Shown one piece after another: positions 1-6,551 of a stretch of DNA of 7,788 nucleotides. How positions within the stretch are numbered: position 1 is the first letter of the stretch; each line of letters opens with the position of its first letter. The translations under genes were made by a program, and so were the position numbers. Source of the DNA: a bacterium (lineage in GTDB: Bacteria; Patescibacteriota; Minisyncoccia; Minisyncoccales; JAGMAB01); contig DAOWKS010000016.1 of NCBI GenBank assembly GCA_030643665.1, positions 1-7,788 on the forward strand. Reading direction: 5' to 3'. The notes beneath the pieces were generated by a model, which was given only the letters and a program-made list of their open reading frames with translations, was not told the origin of the DNA and did not search any database.

Positions 1-203
1 AAATGATTGATTCAGCTCAAAATACAAATATTCAGATTGCCGATTGGATTGCTGGCGCTCTTGCTTGGTTTTTAGAGAATAAGCGCCTTGGCAATAAGTG
101 TTACCAAATTTTGAAAAATAACTTATTAGGCGAAGGCAAGGAATTATTTAGAAACCATTGGAAAAATAAATATAAAAATAAAAATCTCAACCAAATTGAT
201 TAA
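1..203 (+). CDS. DUF3800-type protein, C-terminal fragment (5' end outside window)
   Basis: This open frame enters from the left edge and stops at TAA (201-203), leaving about the last 66 residues. The segment D-S-x5-IQIADWIAGALAW resembles the C-terminal motif of DUF3800 proteins, in which an IQ(L/I)AD stretch is followed by a small-residue helix. These proteins have an RNase H-like fold and are often carried on mobile DNA; their biochemical role is not established. The tail is lysine- and asparagine-rich. The ATG at position 3 is probably internal, because the conserved N-terminal part of the family is missing. The structured segment at 211-320 follows directly, which matters because conserved RNAs have been described beside DUF3800 genes. 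The family call rests on one motif only. Confidence 0.62.
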   Translation, partial: MIDSAQNTNIQIADWIAGALAWFLENKRLGNKCYQILKNNLLGEGKELFRNHWKNKYKNKNLNQID

Positions 204-210
204 GATTTTT

Positions 211-320
211 ATTCAGAAGCAGCGTCTTGTAAAATGGTTTTTTCCACAGCTTTAGTCTCGGATACTCCGAGGGAACACCAAGGCATTTTACAAGCTATTA
301 TTGCATGCTTCTATTTTTAG
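211..320 (+). ncRNA. Candidate structured RNA downstream of the DUF3800-type gene
   Basis: No gene lies here, but the segment folds as a nested structure. The outer stem is AGAAGCA (215-221) with TGCTTCT (306-312). The long perfect stem is CTTGTAAAATG (226-236) with CATTTTACAAG (284-294). A short inner stem is TTCC (242-245) with GGAA (272-275). The apical hairpin is CTCGGA (257-262) with TCCGAG (266-271) closing a TAC loop. A five-T run (314-318) follows the outer stem on the plus strand only, favouring plus-strand transcription with a terminator-like end. From established knowledge, several DUF3800-associated RNA motifs of unknown function have been reported. Membership in one of them is inference. 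A plain terminator would not need this nested design. Confidence 0.5.
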
Positions 321-363
321 AATATCAAAAACCTATACCCCTTGTCAATAGCAAAAATTAAAG

Positions 364-421
364 TGTCAGTCCCATGTGATAATTTCATAGTTGTCCCATA
401 TAGAAACTTCATACCTTGATG
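364..421 (+). repeat. Left terminal inverted repeat of the IS, with two internal repeat units
   Basis: It contains two tandem copies of a unit of about 22 bp with consensus TCCCATTTAGAAACTTCATA. They start at 370 and 394, 24 bp apart. The outer copy is the more diverged. The pattern matches the right end in inverted orientation with a few mismatches and two one-base gaps. The repeated units are probably transposase binding sites; that role is inferred. Confidence 0.85.
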
Positions 422-436
422 TTTTTGTGCCATAAT
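408..436 (+). promoter_or_regulatory. Possible transposase promoter with extended -10
   Basis: CATAAT (431-436) is preceded by TGC (428-430), an extended -10 arrangement. A weak -35-like TTCATA (408-413) lies 17 bp upstream, inside the inner inverted-repeat unit. The predicted start near 443 would place the left arm of the next hairpin mostly outside the native transcript. The -35 match is poor, so this is tentative. Confidence 0.35.
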
Positions 437-473
437 TTCTTAGGTCGGATTAATAACAAATTAACCTAAGAAA
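436..473 (+). promoter_or_regulatory. Hairpin ahead of the transposase start
   Basis: TTTCTTAGGT (436-445) pairs perfectly with ACCTAAGAAA (464-473) over 10 bp, with an 18-base loop, ending 5 bases before the transposase ATG. A transcript entering from outside the element would contain both arms and could hide the start region. A transcript from the internal promoter near 443 would lack most of the left arm. Such protection from read-through is known for elements such as IS10 and IS50; applying it here is inference. Confidence 0.5.
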
Positions 474-478
474 AAAAT

Positions 479-1774
479 ATGGCGCAACAACTAATCACCA
501 TGACTTCAAAAGAATTATCAAGGTATGGAATTATTAAAAATCTAATTGATAATAAATTAAATGGCACTGAAGCCGCAAAACAATTAAATTTATCAGTAAG
601 ACAGGTAAAAAATATTAAAGCTAATGTTTTGAAACATGGAGAGCAAGGAGTAATGCACGGCAACAGAGGAAAACAAAGCAACCGAAAAATAAACATTGAA
701 ATAATTAAAAAAGTAAAGAAATATTTGAAAGAAAAATATTATGATTTTAAGCCGAGCTTTGCTTCGGAAAAATTAAAAGAAATTCATAATATTAAAATAG
801 GACGAGAAACAGTAAGGCTGCTCATGACTGATATGGGATTATGGAAACAAAAATCAAGAAGAAACAAAAACTATCATAGTTGGAGAAAAAGGAAAGATAA
901 TTATGGCGAGATGCAGCAGTTTGACGGAAGTTATCATATTTGGTTTGGTGATGAAGAAACCTGTTTATTGCTGTCAGTGGATGACGCTACCGGCAAAATT
1001 ACTCACGCTAAATTTGATTACAATGAAAGCGTTGTAGCAGTATTCAAATTCTGGCTGGAATATTTAAGCAAGAATAACCTGCCCTTATCAATATATTTAG
1101 ATAAATTCAGCACATATAAAGTAAATCATAAAAATGCTGTTGATAATAAGGATTTAATAACTCAATTTCAAAGAGCCGCAAACCAGACAGGTATAAAACT
1201 CATTACAGCGCATAGTCCGGAAGCCAAAGGCAGAATTGAAAGAATGAATGCCACATTACAGGACAGATTGGTTAAAGAATTAAGATTAGCCGGAATTACA
1301 ACCATTGATAAATCTAATGAATTTCTGAAAGAATATATTCCTAAATTCAATGCTAAATTCGCGGTTGCTCCGCAAAGAAAAACTGATTTACATAAAATAA
1401 TCAGCCCATTATTAAAAGATAAACTAGCTCAAATATTCTCTGTTCAGGATATGAGAAAAGTAAATAATGACTATACAATAAGATTTGAAAATAAATATTT
1501 CCAGTTAGATAAAGAACAACCAATAACTGTTTACAAAAAAGATGTTGTGATTATAGAACAACATTTGAATGGAAAAATTAAAATCAATTTCAAGGGACAT
1601 TACTTAAATTATGTATTGTTGCCAAAAAGACCTGAAAAGATTATCAATATTAAACTGTCCGCTCTTACAGGGCGCAAACAATCTCATTACATACCTCCTG
1701 TTAATCATCCTTGGAGAAAACAATTTATCTTTAATCCAAAAACAAAAGTCGAAGAATCAGTTTTGGTCAATTAA
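479..1774 (+). CDS. DDE transposase, ISNCY (IS1202-like) family, 431 aa
   Basis: This is the transposase of the surrounding insertion sequence. Residues 11-52 form a helix-turn-helix region (NGTEAAKQLNLSVRQVKNIK), followed by HGNRGKQSNRK (60-70), a signature of this transposase group. The RNase H-fold integrase core spans about 145-265. Probable catalytic residues are D149 (QFDGS), D208 (IYLDKFSTY) and E254 (GRIERMN). A late HPWRK motif (410-414) is also typical. The length fits the 400-500 residue family and no frameshift or stop is seen, so the enzyme may be active. The start at 479 lies after an A-rich stretch without a clear ribosome site; the in-frame ATG at 500 is an alternative that still keeps the HTH. 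IS481-like enzymes share the core, but the HTH-GNRG layout favours ISNCY. Confidence 0.9.
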   Translation: MAQQLITMTSKELSRYGIIKNLIDNKLNGTEAAKQLNLSVRQVKNIKANVLKHGEQGVMHGNRGKQSNRKINIEIIKKVKKYLKEKYYDFKPSFASEKLKEIHNIKIGRETVRLLMTDMGLWKQKSRRNKNYHSWRKRKDNYGEMQQFDGSYHIWFGDEETCLLLSVDDATGKITHAKFDYNESVVAVFKFWLEYLSKNNLPLSIYLDKFSTYKVNHKNAVDNKDLITQFQRAANQTGIKLITAHSPEAKGRIERMNATLQDRLVKELRLAGITTIDKSNEFLKEYIPKFNAKFAVAPQRKTDLHKIISPLLKDKLAQIFSVQDMRKVNNDYTIRFENKYFQLDKEQPITVYKKDVVIIEQHLNGKIKINFKGHYLNYVLLPKRPEKIINIKLSALTGRKQSHYIPPVNHPWRKQFIFNPKTKVEESVLVN

Positions 1775-1778
1775 AATT

Positions 1779-1836
1779 CATCAGGTATGAAGTTTCTAAA
1801 TGGGACATGGTATGAAATTTCTAAATGGGATTGACA
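1779..1836 (-). repeat. Right terminal inverted repeat of the IS, with two internal repeat units
   Basis: Read on the minus strand from 1836 it starts TGTCAATCCCAT. It carries two nearly identical copies of the same unit, beginning at 1830 and 1805, 25 bp apart. The two right-end copies differ from each other by one base within the unit, so this end is better preserved than the left one. Confidence 0.85.
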
Positions 1837-1847
1837 TAACCAGTAAA

Positions 1848-2471
1848 TTATTTTCGGTTTTCTAAGGCGGAAGATAATGTTTCCTGATTAGCGTATTCCA
1901 ATTCGCTGCTAATTGGCAAACCTTGCCCTAATCGGGTAATTTTTATTGGTTCGGCAAGCTCACCACAAGTCAACGGCTTTAACAGCCGTTCCAAATATAA
2001 AGCGGTTGCTTGGCCTTCAGCAGTAAAATTATTAGCAAGAATAATTTCCTGAAAATTGCTCTTTTTTATTCTTTCAATAAGCTGTTCGGCTCTTATTTCT
2101 TTTATTGTTTCTTTTTTGAGATTTGAAATAGTTCCGCCTAAAATGAAATAAAGCCCGTTGTATTTTTTTGTCTTTTCAAGAGCGTTTAAATCCGTCTCTG
2201 TTTCAACAACACAAAGCAGGTTTCTATCCCGCATTTTATTTTGGCAAATTGCGCAGAGATTTTGTTCAGCATCTGTTGGTTCAAAAGGATAAAAACAAAA
2301 AGAGCAGGTTTTTATTGTCTTTTTTAAATTAGAAATAGAATCCAAAAGCTCTTTTATTTCCTGTTCTGAAAGCCGCATTAAATAAAAAACAAAACGGACA
2401 GCGGTGCGCGGACCCACTGTCGGAAAACGAGAAAATAAGCCAACAAGTTTTTGTATGGAAAATGGAAACAT
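1848..2471 (-). CDS. recR: Recombination mediator protein RecR, 207 aa
   Basis: RecR works with RecO (and RecF) to load RecA onto single-stranded DNA during gap repair. Visible parts are an N-terminal helix-hairpin-helix (FPTVGPRTAVRF, 16-27), a four-cysteine zinc finger (C56, C59, C73, C76), and a Toprim domain starting LLCVVETETDLNALE (85-99) with LGGTISNL (111-118). The C-terminal TRLGQGLP...ELEYANQETL (179-199) is also typical. Length is slightly above the usual 195-200. The excess fits an apparent insertion of about eight residues (TCGELAEP, 168-175) between LLKPL and IKITRL, where Bacillus-type RecR runs straight through; its DNA looks like a known interspersed repeat. The gene starts 5 bp after the dnaB stop. 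GAAGAG, 8 bases before the ATG, is a modest ribosome site inside the dnaB tail. An IS lies 11 bp past the stop. Confidence 0.97.
   Translation of the reverse strand: MFPFSIQKLVGLFSRFPTVGPRTAVRFVFYLMRLSEQEIKELLDSISNLKKTIKTCSFCFYPFEPTDAEQNLCAICQNKMRDRNLLCVVETETDLNALEKTKKYNGLYFILGGTISNLKKETIKEIRAEQLIERIKKSNFQEIILANNFTAEGQATALYLERLLKPLTCGELAEPIKITRLGQGLPISSELEYANQETLSSALENRK
1948..1990. repeat. Interspersed-repeat-like insert within recR
   Basis: Positions 1948-1969 read GGTTCGGCAAGCTCACC followed by ACAAG. This closely resembles a short repeat (TTCGACAAGCTCACC-like) that I recall as scattered through many bacterial genomes. It encodes the extra TCGELAEP residues of RecR. Immediately beside it is a 7 bp inverted repeat, AACGGCT (1972-1978) and AGCCGTT (1984-1990). 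Repeat identity is from memory and needs a genome-wide count. Confidence 0.45.
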
Positions 2472-2476
2472 AATTG

Positions 2477-3850
2477 TTACTCTTCGTCTTGGTATCCTTT
2501 TTCTAAATTGCGGAATAATACTATATGGTCATCAAAATATAATTCAGCTTTTCCAACCGGACCATTTCGGTGTTTGGCTACAATAATGTCAGCGATATTT
2601 TTTCTTGAACTATTTTGCCGATAACGGTCTTCGCGATGAATAAACAATACTACATCCGCGTCCTGTTCCAGACTCCCGCTTTCACGAAGGTCAGATAGCC
2701 GGGGAATTTGCGGAGAACGTTGTTCCACGGCCCTGGATAATTGAGATAAAGCTAAAACCGGAACATTAAGTTCTCTGGCCAAACCTTTAAGCGAACGGGA
2801 AATCTCGGTCATTTGCTGAACCATATTTATCCTTAAATCCCTTGATTCCATTAATTGAAGATAATCAATAATAATCAGGCCTAATCCTTTATTTGCCTGG
2901 AGCCGTCTTGACATCGCTTTCATCTGTAAAATATTTGCCGAAACAGCATCATCTATATAAATCGGGGCTTCGGATAAAATCCCCAGCGTCTGTTGAATTC
3001 TGGAAAAGTCATTATCGTCTCCGGAATCAGAGAGCCGGCCGGTTCTTAAACGCCACAAATCAACATTTGCGGTGCTGGCAATCAACCTGTCAACTACCTG
3101 GTCTCTTGACATTTCCAAACTAAATATACCTACCGGTTTTTTTTCATTTATGGCAATGTTAGCCGCAATATTAAGGGCTAAAGTGGATTTTCCCAGCGCC
3201 GGTCGGGAAGCTAAAATTATTAAATCGGATTTCTGCAGACCGGCTAAGATATTATCTAAACCAATGAAGCCGGTAGATAGGCCCCGAATATTCTCCTTGT
3301 GCTTGGATAACTTGTCAATTCTTTCAAAAGCGTCTTCTAACGTTGCTTTTACCGGCACAAAATTCTGCGTTAAACTTTTTTGGGCAATGCTGAATATTTT
3401 TTTTTCGGCTTCGTCTAAAAGAAAATCAGTGTCTTCGGTTTCGTTATAGCCCAAAACACCGATTTCATGACTGACATTAATCAAATCCCTTAAAATCCTT
3501 TTTTGCTGGACAATTTTGGCATAACTAAAAACATTACTGGCTGTAGGCACTGAATTTATTAGTTCGGTTAAATAACCATTGCCGCCAATTTCTTCAAGCT
3601 GTGTTTTTTCTTTAAGCCGATTAGAAAGAGAAAGAAGGTCAATTGGCTCTCCTTTTTCAAATAGGTCTAAATTGCATTGGTAAATGTCTTGGTGCGATTT
3701 GCGGTAAAAATCACGCGGTTTCAAAAAATCAGCCACTTTAACTACAGCGTTCTTGTCTAACATCAAACAGCCGAGTAAACATTGCTCTGCCTCTATGTTT
3801 TGCGGAGGCAGTTTGTCGGGTAATTCCGGATTTGAAGAGTTATTGTTCAT
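2477..3850 (-). CDS. dnaB: Replicative DNA helicase DnaB, 457 aa
   Basis: DnaB is the hexameric helicase that unwinds DNA ahead of the replication fork. The N-terminal domain begins LPPQNIEAEQCLLG (14-27). The RecA-like motor domain follows from about residue 185, with GFIGLDNILAGL (195-206), Walker A RPALGKS (216-222), Walker B LIIIDYLQL (325-333), LSQLSRAVEQR (368-378), SDLRESGSLEQDAD (386-399) and KHRNGPVGKAEL (426-437). Length is normal. The Walker A motif ends GKS rather than the more common GKT. I chose the ATG at 3850: a TTG at 3886 would add 12 residues, overlap the divergent gene and precede the predicted transcription start. recR follows after 5 bp, suggesting a dnaB-recR operon. 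No Shine-Dalgarno site precedes the start. Confidence 0.97.
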   Translation of the reverse strand: MNNNSSNPELPDKLPPQNIEAEQCLLGCLMLDKNAVVKVADFLKPRDFYRKSHQDIYQCNLDLFEKGEPIDLLSLSNRLKEKTQLEEIGGNGYLTELINSVPTASNVFSYAKIVQQKRILRDLINVSHEIGVLGYNETEDTDFLLDEAEKKIFSIAQKSLTQNFVPVKATLEDAFERIDKLSKHKENIRGLSTGFIGLDNILAGLQKSDLIILASRPALGKSTLALNIAANIAINEKKPVGIFSLEMSRDQVVDRLIASTANVDLWRLRTGRLSDSGDDNDFSRIQQTLGILSEAPIYIDDAVSANILQMKAMSRRLQANKGLGLIIIDYLQLMESRDLRINMVQQMTEISRSLKGLARELNVPVLALSQLSRAVEQRSPQIPRLSDLRESGSLEQDADVVLFIHREDRYRQNSSRKNIADIIVAKHRNGPVGKAELYFDDHIVLFRNLEKGYQDEE

Positions 3851-3860
3851 CAGGTATAAT
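3832..3860 (+). promoter_or_regulatory. Glycosyltransferase promoter, predicted near-leaderless
   Basis: TTGAAG (3832-3837), a 17 bp spacer and a perfect TATAAT (3855-3860) lead to a predicted start near 3867, about three bases before the ATG at 3870. The -35 lies inside the dnaB coding start. The -10 elements of the two divergent promoters overlap (3858-3860), so the two RNA polymerases should exclude each other. Confidence 0.65.
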
Positions 3861-3886
3861 ATAACAAATATGACAAAAAAACTCAA
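3858..3886 (-). promoter_or_regulatory. dnaB(-recR) promoter, predicted leaderless
   Basis: On the minus strand, TTGAGT (3886-3881) is followed after 17 bp by TATATT (3863-3858). The -10 ends 7 bases before the dnaB ATG, so transcription should start at or within a base or two of the start codon. The -35 lies inside the first codons of the divergent glycosyltransferase gene. Spacing is optimal, though the -35 matches consensus at only four of six bases. Confidence 0.6.
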
Positions 3887-5012
3887 GGTTGGTTTAATCT
3901 CTTTTCATTCTTTTTTTCCGCCCGGAGGAGTTAAAAAACATATTTTGGGCTTGCATAAAGAATTTAAAAAAATAGGGGTTCAGTCAAAAATTATTGCTCC
4001 CAGGAGAAAGAAAACAGAAAACTATGGAAAAGATGTTATCTTGCTGGGGACCTCTTTTGCTATTCCTTTTTCCGGCAGCCAAGCGGATTTTTGTATTAAT
4101 TTTAACCCTATTTCTCTTAAAAGAACCTTGGAAAAAGAAAGGTTTGATGTTTTACATTTTCATAATTTCGGCTTTCCTTCCGCTCTGCAGGTCTTAGAAA
4201 TGTCCGACGCCTTAAACATCCTCACTTTCCACGCTAATATTGAAGGAAGCAAGTTTTTAAAAAACTTTCCTGAAATTATTTATCTCTTCCAAAAAATCGC
4301 TCAATGGAAAATAGACGGAGTTATTGGAGTTGCTCCATTGAACTTGAAATACTTTAAGGATTTTAAAAAACCTAAAGCAGTTATTCCTAATGGGATTGAT
4401 TTACAAGAATTCAATCCCGCAGTGGGCGGAATTGAAAAATTCTCTAATCCCGCAGCAGACAAGAAAATTAACCTTTTATTTGTTGGCCGGCTTGAAGAAA
4501 GAAAGGGTTTGATTTATTTGTTAAAAGCGTTTAAAATTTTGCAAAAAAAATTCGCCAACCTCCGGCTTATTGTTGTTGGAGAAGGTGAGTTAAAAAAAGA
4601 TTGTGAAATGTATGCCAAAGAGCAAAAACTTAAACAGGTTTGCTTTGAGGGACAAATCACCGGAAAAAAACTTATCTCTTATTTTACTGCTTGTGATATT
4701 TTTGTCAGTCCGGCTATTTTTGGCGAAAGTTTTGGCATTGTCTTATTAGAGGCAATGGCTTGCGCTAAACCAGTAGTAGCTTTCAGTAATCTCGGTTATA
4801 AACAGCTCTTGCAAGGGAAAAAAGGTGAAAGATTTTTAGCAAAACCGCGCGATTACAATGGTTTGGCTGAAAAACTCGCGATTTTGATTAAAGATAAAAA
4901 ATTAAGAAAAGAAATGGGCGAATGGGGGAGAAAAGAAGCGGAAAATTATTCCTGGAATAAAATCGCTAAAAAAATCTTAGATTTTTATCAGTTGTGCCAA
5001 AAAGCTAAGTAG
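3870..5012 (+). CDS. GT4-family glycosyltransferase, PimA-like, 380 aa
   Basis: This is a GT-B fold retaining glycosyltransferase expected to transfer a sugar from a nucleotide-sugar donor at the inner face of the membrane. The N-terminal acceptor domain shows PGGVKKHI (18-25), [10 protein letters not shown] (92-101) and LTFHANIEG (118-126). The C-terminal donor domain shows VIPNGID (171-177), [10 protein letters not shown] (204-213) and the E-x7-E signature [12 protein letters not shown] (285-296, E286 and E294). The order and spacing resemble mycobacterial PimA (phosphatidylinositol mannosyltransferase), but donor and acceptor cannot be read from sequence. The ATG at 3870 starts the conserved strand [10 protein letters not shown]; an upstream TTG would run into dnaB. 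The interdomain linker (about 180-198) carries a repeated NPA motif encoded by an 11-codon-spaced repeat. Its stop overlaps the cysS stop region by 8 bp, tail to tail. Confidence 0.88.
   Translation: MTKKLKVGLISFHSFFPPGGVKKHILGLHKEFKKIGVQSKIIAPRRKKTENYGKDVILLGTSFAIPFSGSQADFCINFNPISLKRTLEKERFDVLHFHNFGFPSALQVLEMSDALNILTFHANIEGSKFLKNFPEIIYLFQKIAQWKIDGVIGVAPLNLKYFKDFKKPKAVIPNGIDLQEFNPAVGGIEKFSNPAADKKINLLFVGRLEERKGLIYLLKAFKILQKKFANLRLIVVGEGELKKDCEMYAKEQKLKQVCFEGQITGKKLISYFTACDIFVSPAIFGESFGIVLLEAMACAKPVVAFSNLGYKQLLQGKKGERFLAKPRDYNGLAEKLAILIKDKKLRKEMGEWGRKEAENYSWNKIAKKILDFYQLCQKAK
4412..4455. repeat. Direct and inverted repeats in the glycosyltransferase linker
   Basis: AATCCCGCAG occurs at 4413-4422 and again at 4446-4455, exactly 33 bp apart, so in the same reading frame. 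CAATCCCGC (4412-4420) also forms an inverted repeat with GCGGAATTG (4426-4434), with one mismatch. The segment codes for the linker between the two GT-B domains, where extra residues are easily tolerated. Confidence 0.45.
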
Positions 5013-6417
5013 AAAATTTCTTGAGCTTTGCTCCTTTTTCAGTATCTTCTACAATATAACCCTGTTTCTTTATTTTCTGCCGGATTTCATCAGCTTTTTG
5101 CCAATTTTTCTGTTTGCGGTATTGCTCCCGTTCTTCAACTAATTCCCGTATTTTTTCAGGAATTTTTATCTTTTTAATTTGAGATAAATTTAAACCAAAC
5201 ACTCTGTCAAAATCCATTAAAAGCTTATATTTTTCTTGAGATGGTATCTTTTTATCTTTTATTAATTTCCAGGATAAGGCTAAGGCCTTCGGCATATCTA
5301 AATCATCCTGAATAAATCCCAAAAACCTCTCTTGATAATCTTTAACACTACGAGAAATGTTCTCGTAGTGTTTACTATTTGACGGAGAACTGTTCTCCGC
5401 CAGTTCTGTAATTTTTTGATAGAGGTTATCCAATGAATTCTGGGCTCCTTTTAAGGCGTTTAAAGAAAAACATAATTTTGAACGATAATGAGCGCCAAGG
5501 CATAAATAACGATAGGCAAGGGGATTAAACCTTTTTTTGATTAAATTTTCCAGAATAATAATATTGCCTTCTGATTTTGCCATTTTGCCTTTATTTAAAA
5601 TAAGAAATTCTCCATGAAGCCAGTAACGGGCAAAAACTTTTCCATAAGCAGCTTCGGCCTGGGCAATTTCATTGGGATGATGGACAGAAATATGGTCAAT
5701 TCCGCCGCAATGAATATCAAAAGGAATGCCTAAGTTTTTAATTCCCATTACCACGCACTCGGTATGCCAGCCAGGAAAGCCAATACCCCAAGGCGATTTC
5801 CATTCCATTTGCCTTTTTGTTCCTTTTGGCGAAAATTTCCATAAAGCAAAATCAAAAGGGTTTTTTTTGCCTACTACTATTTCAACTCTTGCCCTGGTTT
5901 TGACCTGTCTTTTCTTACTTTTCCACAACCGTCCATAAGTTTTTAGCTTTGAAGTGTCAAAATAAACGCCGTCAGAAATTTTATAGGTAAAGCCCTTTTT
6001 TTCCAGAATTTTAATTAAATTGAGCTGATCTTTTATGGTATCGGTTGCTTTTATCCAAATATCAGGAGGTTTTATGTTTAAATGTCTTATATCTTGTTTA
6101 AACGCTTTGGTATAAAATTCAGCGATTTCCCAGACAGTTTTTTTCTCTCTTTTGGCTCCTTTTTCCAATTTATCCTCGCCGGTATCAGCGTCAGAAGTCA
6201 GATGACCGACATCAGTAATGTTCATCACGTGTTTTACTTTATAACCGCTATATTCCAAGACCTTTTTTAAAATATCCTCAAAAATATATGTTCTTAAATT
6301 GCCAATATGGGCAAACCAGTAAACAGTTGGCCCGCAAGTATAAAGACCTGCTTTTTTGGTTTTAAGCGGTTTAAATGCCTGTTTTTTGCGAAATAAGGTG
6401 TTGTAGAACCTAAGCAT
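5005..6417 (-). CDS. cysS: Cysteine--tRNA ligase (cysteinyl-tRNA synthetase), 470 aa
   Basis: CysS charges tRNA-Cys with cysteine using ATP. It is a class I synthetase with a Rossmann-fold catalytic domain. The HIGH motif appears as HIGN (37-40) and the KMSKS motif as KMAKS (278-282). Likely zinc ligands are C28 (TCGPT), C221 (HTEC), and a histidine and E250 of HHPNE (246-250). The C-terminal helical region ends with the family-typical [18 protein letters not shown]. Length is normal. Between the catalytic part and the anticodon-binding bundle, residues about 341-358 appear to be an extra stretch relative to E. coli CysS, encoded by two palindromes. The ATG at 6417 gives the usual N terminus ([10 protein letters not shown]) and lies just after a -10 box. 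No Shine-Dalgarno site is seen. Confidence 0.97.
   Translation of the reverse strand: MLRFYNTLFRKKQAFKPLKTKKAGLYTCGPTVYWFAHIGNLRTYIFEDILKKVLEYSGYKVKHVMNITDVGHLTSDADTGEDKLEKGAKREKKTVWEIAEFYTKAFKQDIRHLNIKPPDIWIKATDTIKDQLNLIKILEKKGFTYKISDGVYFDTSKLKTYGRLWKSKKRQVKTRARVEIVVGKKNPFDFALWKFSPKGTKRQMEWKSPWGIGFPGWHTECVVMGIKNLGIPFDIHCGGIDHISVHHPNEIAQAEAAYGKVFARYWLHGEFLILNKGKMAKSEGNIIILENLIKKRFNPLAYRYLCLGAHYRSKLCFSLNALKGAQNSLDNLYQKITELAENSSPSNSKHYENISRSVKDYQERFLGFIQDDLDMPKALALSWKLIKDKKIPSQEKYKLLMDFDRVFGLNLSQIKKIKIPEKIRELVEEREQYRKQKNWQKADEIRQKIKKQGYIVEDTEKGAKLKKFST
5344..5399. repeat. Pair of palindromes sharing one core, inside cysS
   Basis: The first is a perfect 13 bp inverted repeat around ATG: AACACTACGAGAA (5344-5356) with TTCTCGTAGTGTT (5360-5372). 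The second, ten bases on, is CGGAGAAC (5383-5390), T, GTTCTCCG (5392-5399). On the coding strand both have the core GAGAACA(T/G)TTCTC but different, self-complementary outer arms. They code for two similar short peptides, ENSSP and ENISR, in a linker of CysS. Confidence 0.8.
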
Positions 6418-6423
6418 AGATTT

Positions 6424-6452
6424 ATTATATTACTATTTTTTAATATCCACAA
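6424..6452 (-). promoter_or_regulatory. cysS promoter, predicted leaderless
   Basis: On the minus strand, TTGTGG (6452-6447), a 17 bp spacer and a perfect TATAAT (6429-6424) lead directly into the gene. Six bases separate the -10 from the cysS ATG, so the predicted first transcribed base is the A of the start codon, or very close to it. Confidence 0.65.
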
Positions 6453-6485
6453 CTCTTGACCTCCACATCTAATTAGGTATGGGGA

Positions 6486-6514
6486 TTGACAGAATTTTAT
6501 TGTTATGATATATT
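6486..6514 (+). promoter_or_regulatory. Strong sigma-70-type promoter of the small-peptide unit
   Basis: TTGACA (6486-6491) is a perfect -35, followed after 17 bp by TATATT (6509-6514) with an extended -10 TGA at 6506-6508. Predicted transcription starts near 6521, leaving about 135 bases of leader before the first well-supported small gene. It diverges from the cysS promoter, with about 33 bp between the two -35 elements. Confidence 0.75.
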
Positions 6515-6551
6515 ACAATCAGCTCATTTGAAAAATCAAAAATGGAAATTC

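Larger units (their letters stand above)
364..1836 (+). mobile_element. Complete insertion sequence, ISNCY (IS1202-like) type, 1473 bp
   Basis: The element is bounded by imperfect terminal inverted repeats of about 58 bp (364-421 and 1779-1836). Both begin TGTCA and end near CTTCATACC-TGATG. It holds a single transposase gene with intact catalytic residues. The right end lies 11 bp beyond the recR stop codon, so recR is not damaged. I found no convincing target duplication: the outer flanks read ...AAATTAAAG on the left and TAACCAG... on the right. It may therefore be an old insertion, a product of recombination between copies, or have misjudged outer edges. The family is inferred from the transposase layout (HTH, GNRG motif, DDE core, late PWRK motif) and TGTC ends. 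Confidence 0.85.

Noticed and set aside
1..363. CRISPR array or tRNA in the left gene-free segment
   Set aside because: No regularly spaced repeats and no cloverleaf with T-loop consensus; the pairing is a single nested stem structure.
2710..2728. GGAGAACGTTGTTCC in dnaB as another palindrome of the cysS type
   Set aside because: It codes the universally conserved VEQRSP segment of DnaB, so the partial symmetry is coincidence under coding constraint.
3753..3869. Upstream TTG start for the glycosyltransferase at 3753
   Set aside because: The added 39 residues are antisense to dnaB and unlike any glycosyltransferase N terminus. The conserved first strand begins right after the ATG at 3870.
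3851..3886. TTG start for DnaB at 3886 adding 12 hydrophobic residues
   Set aside because: It would overlap the divergent gene and lie upstream of the predicted transcription start. The family begins close to LPPQNIEAEQ, matching the ATG at 3850.
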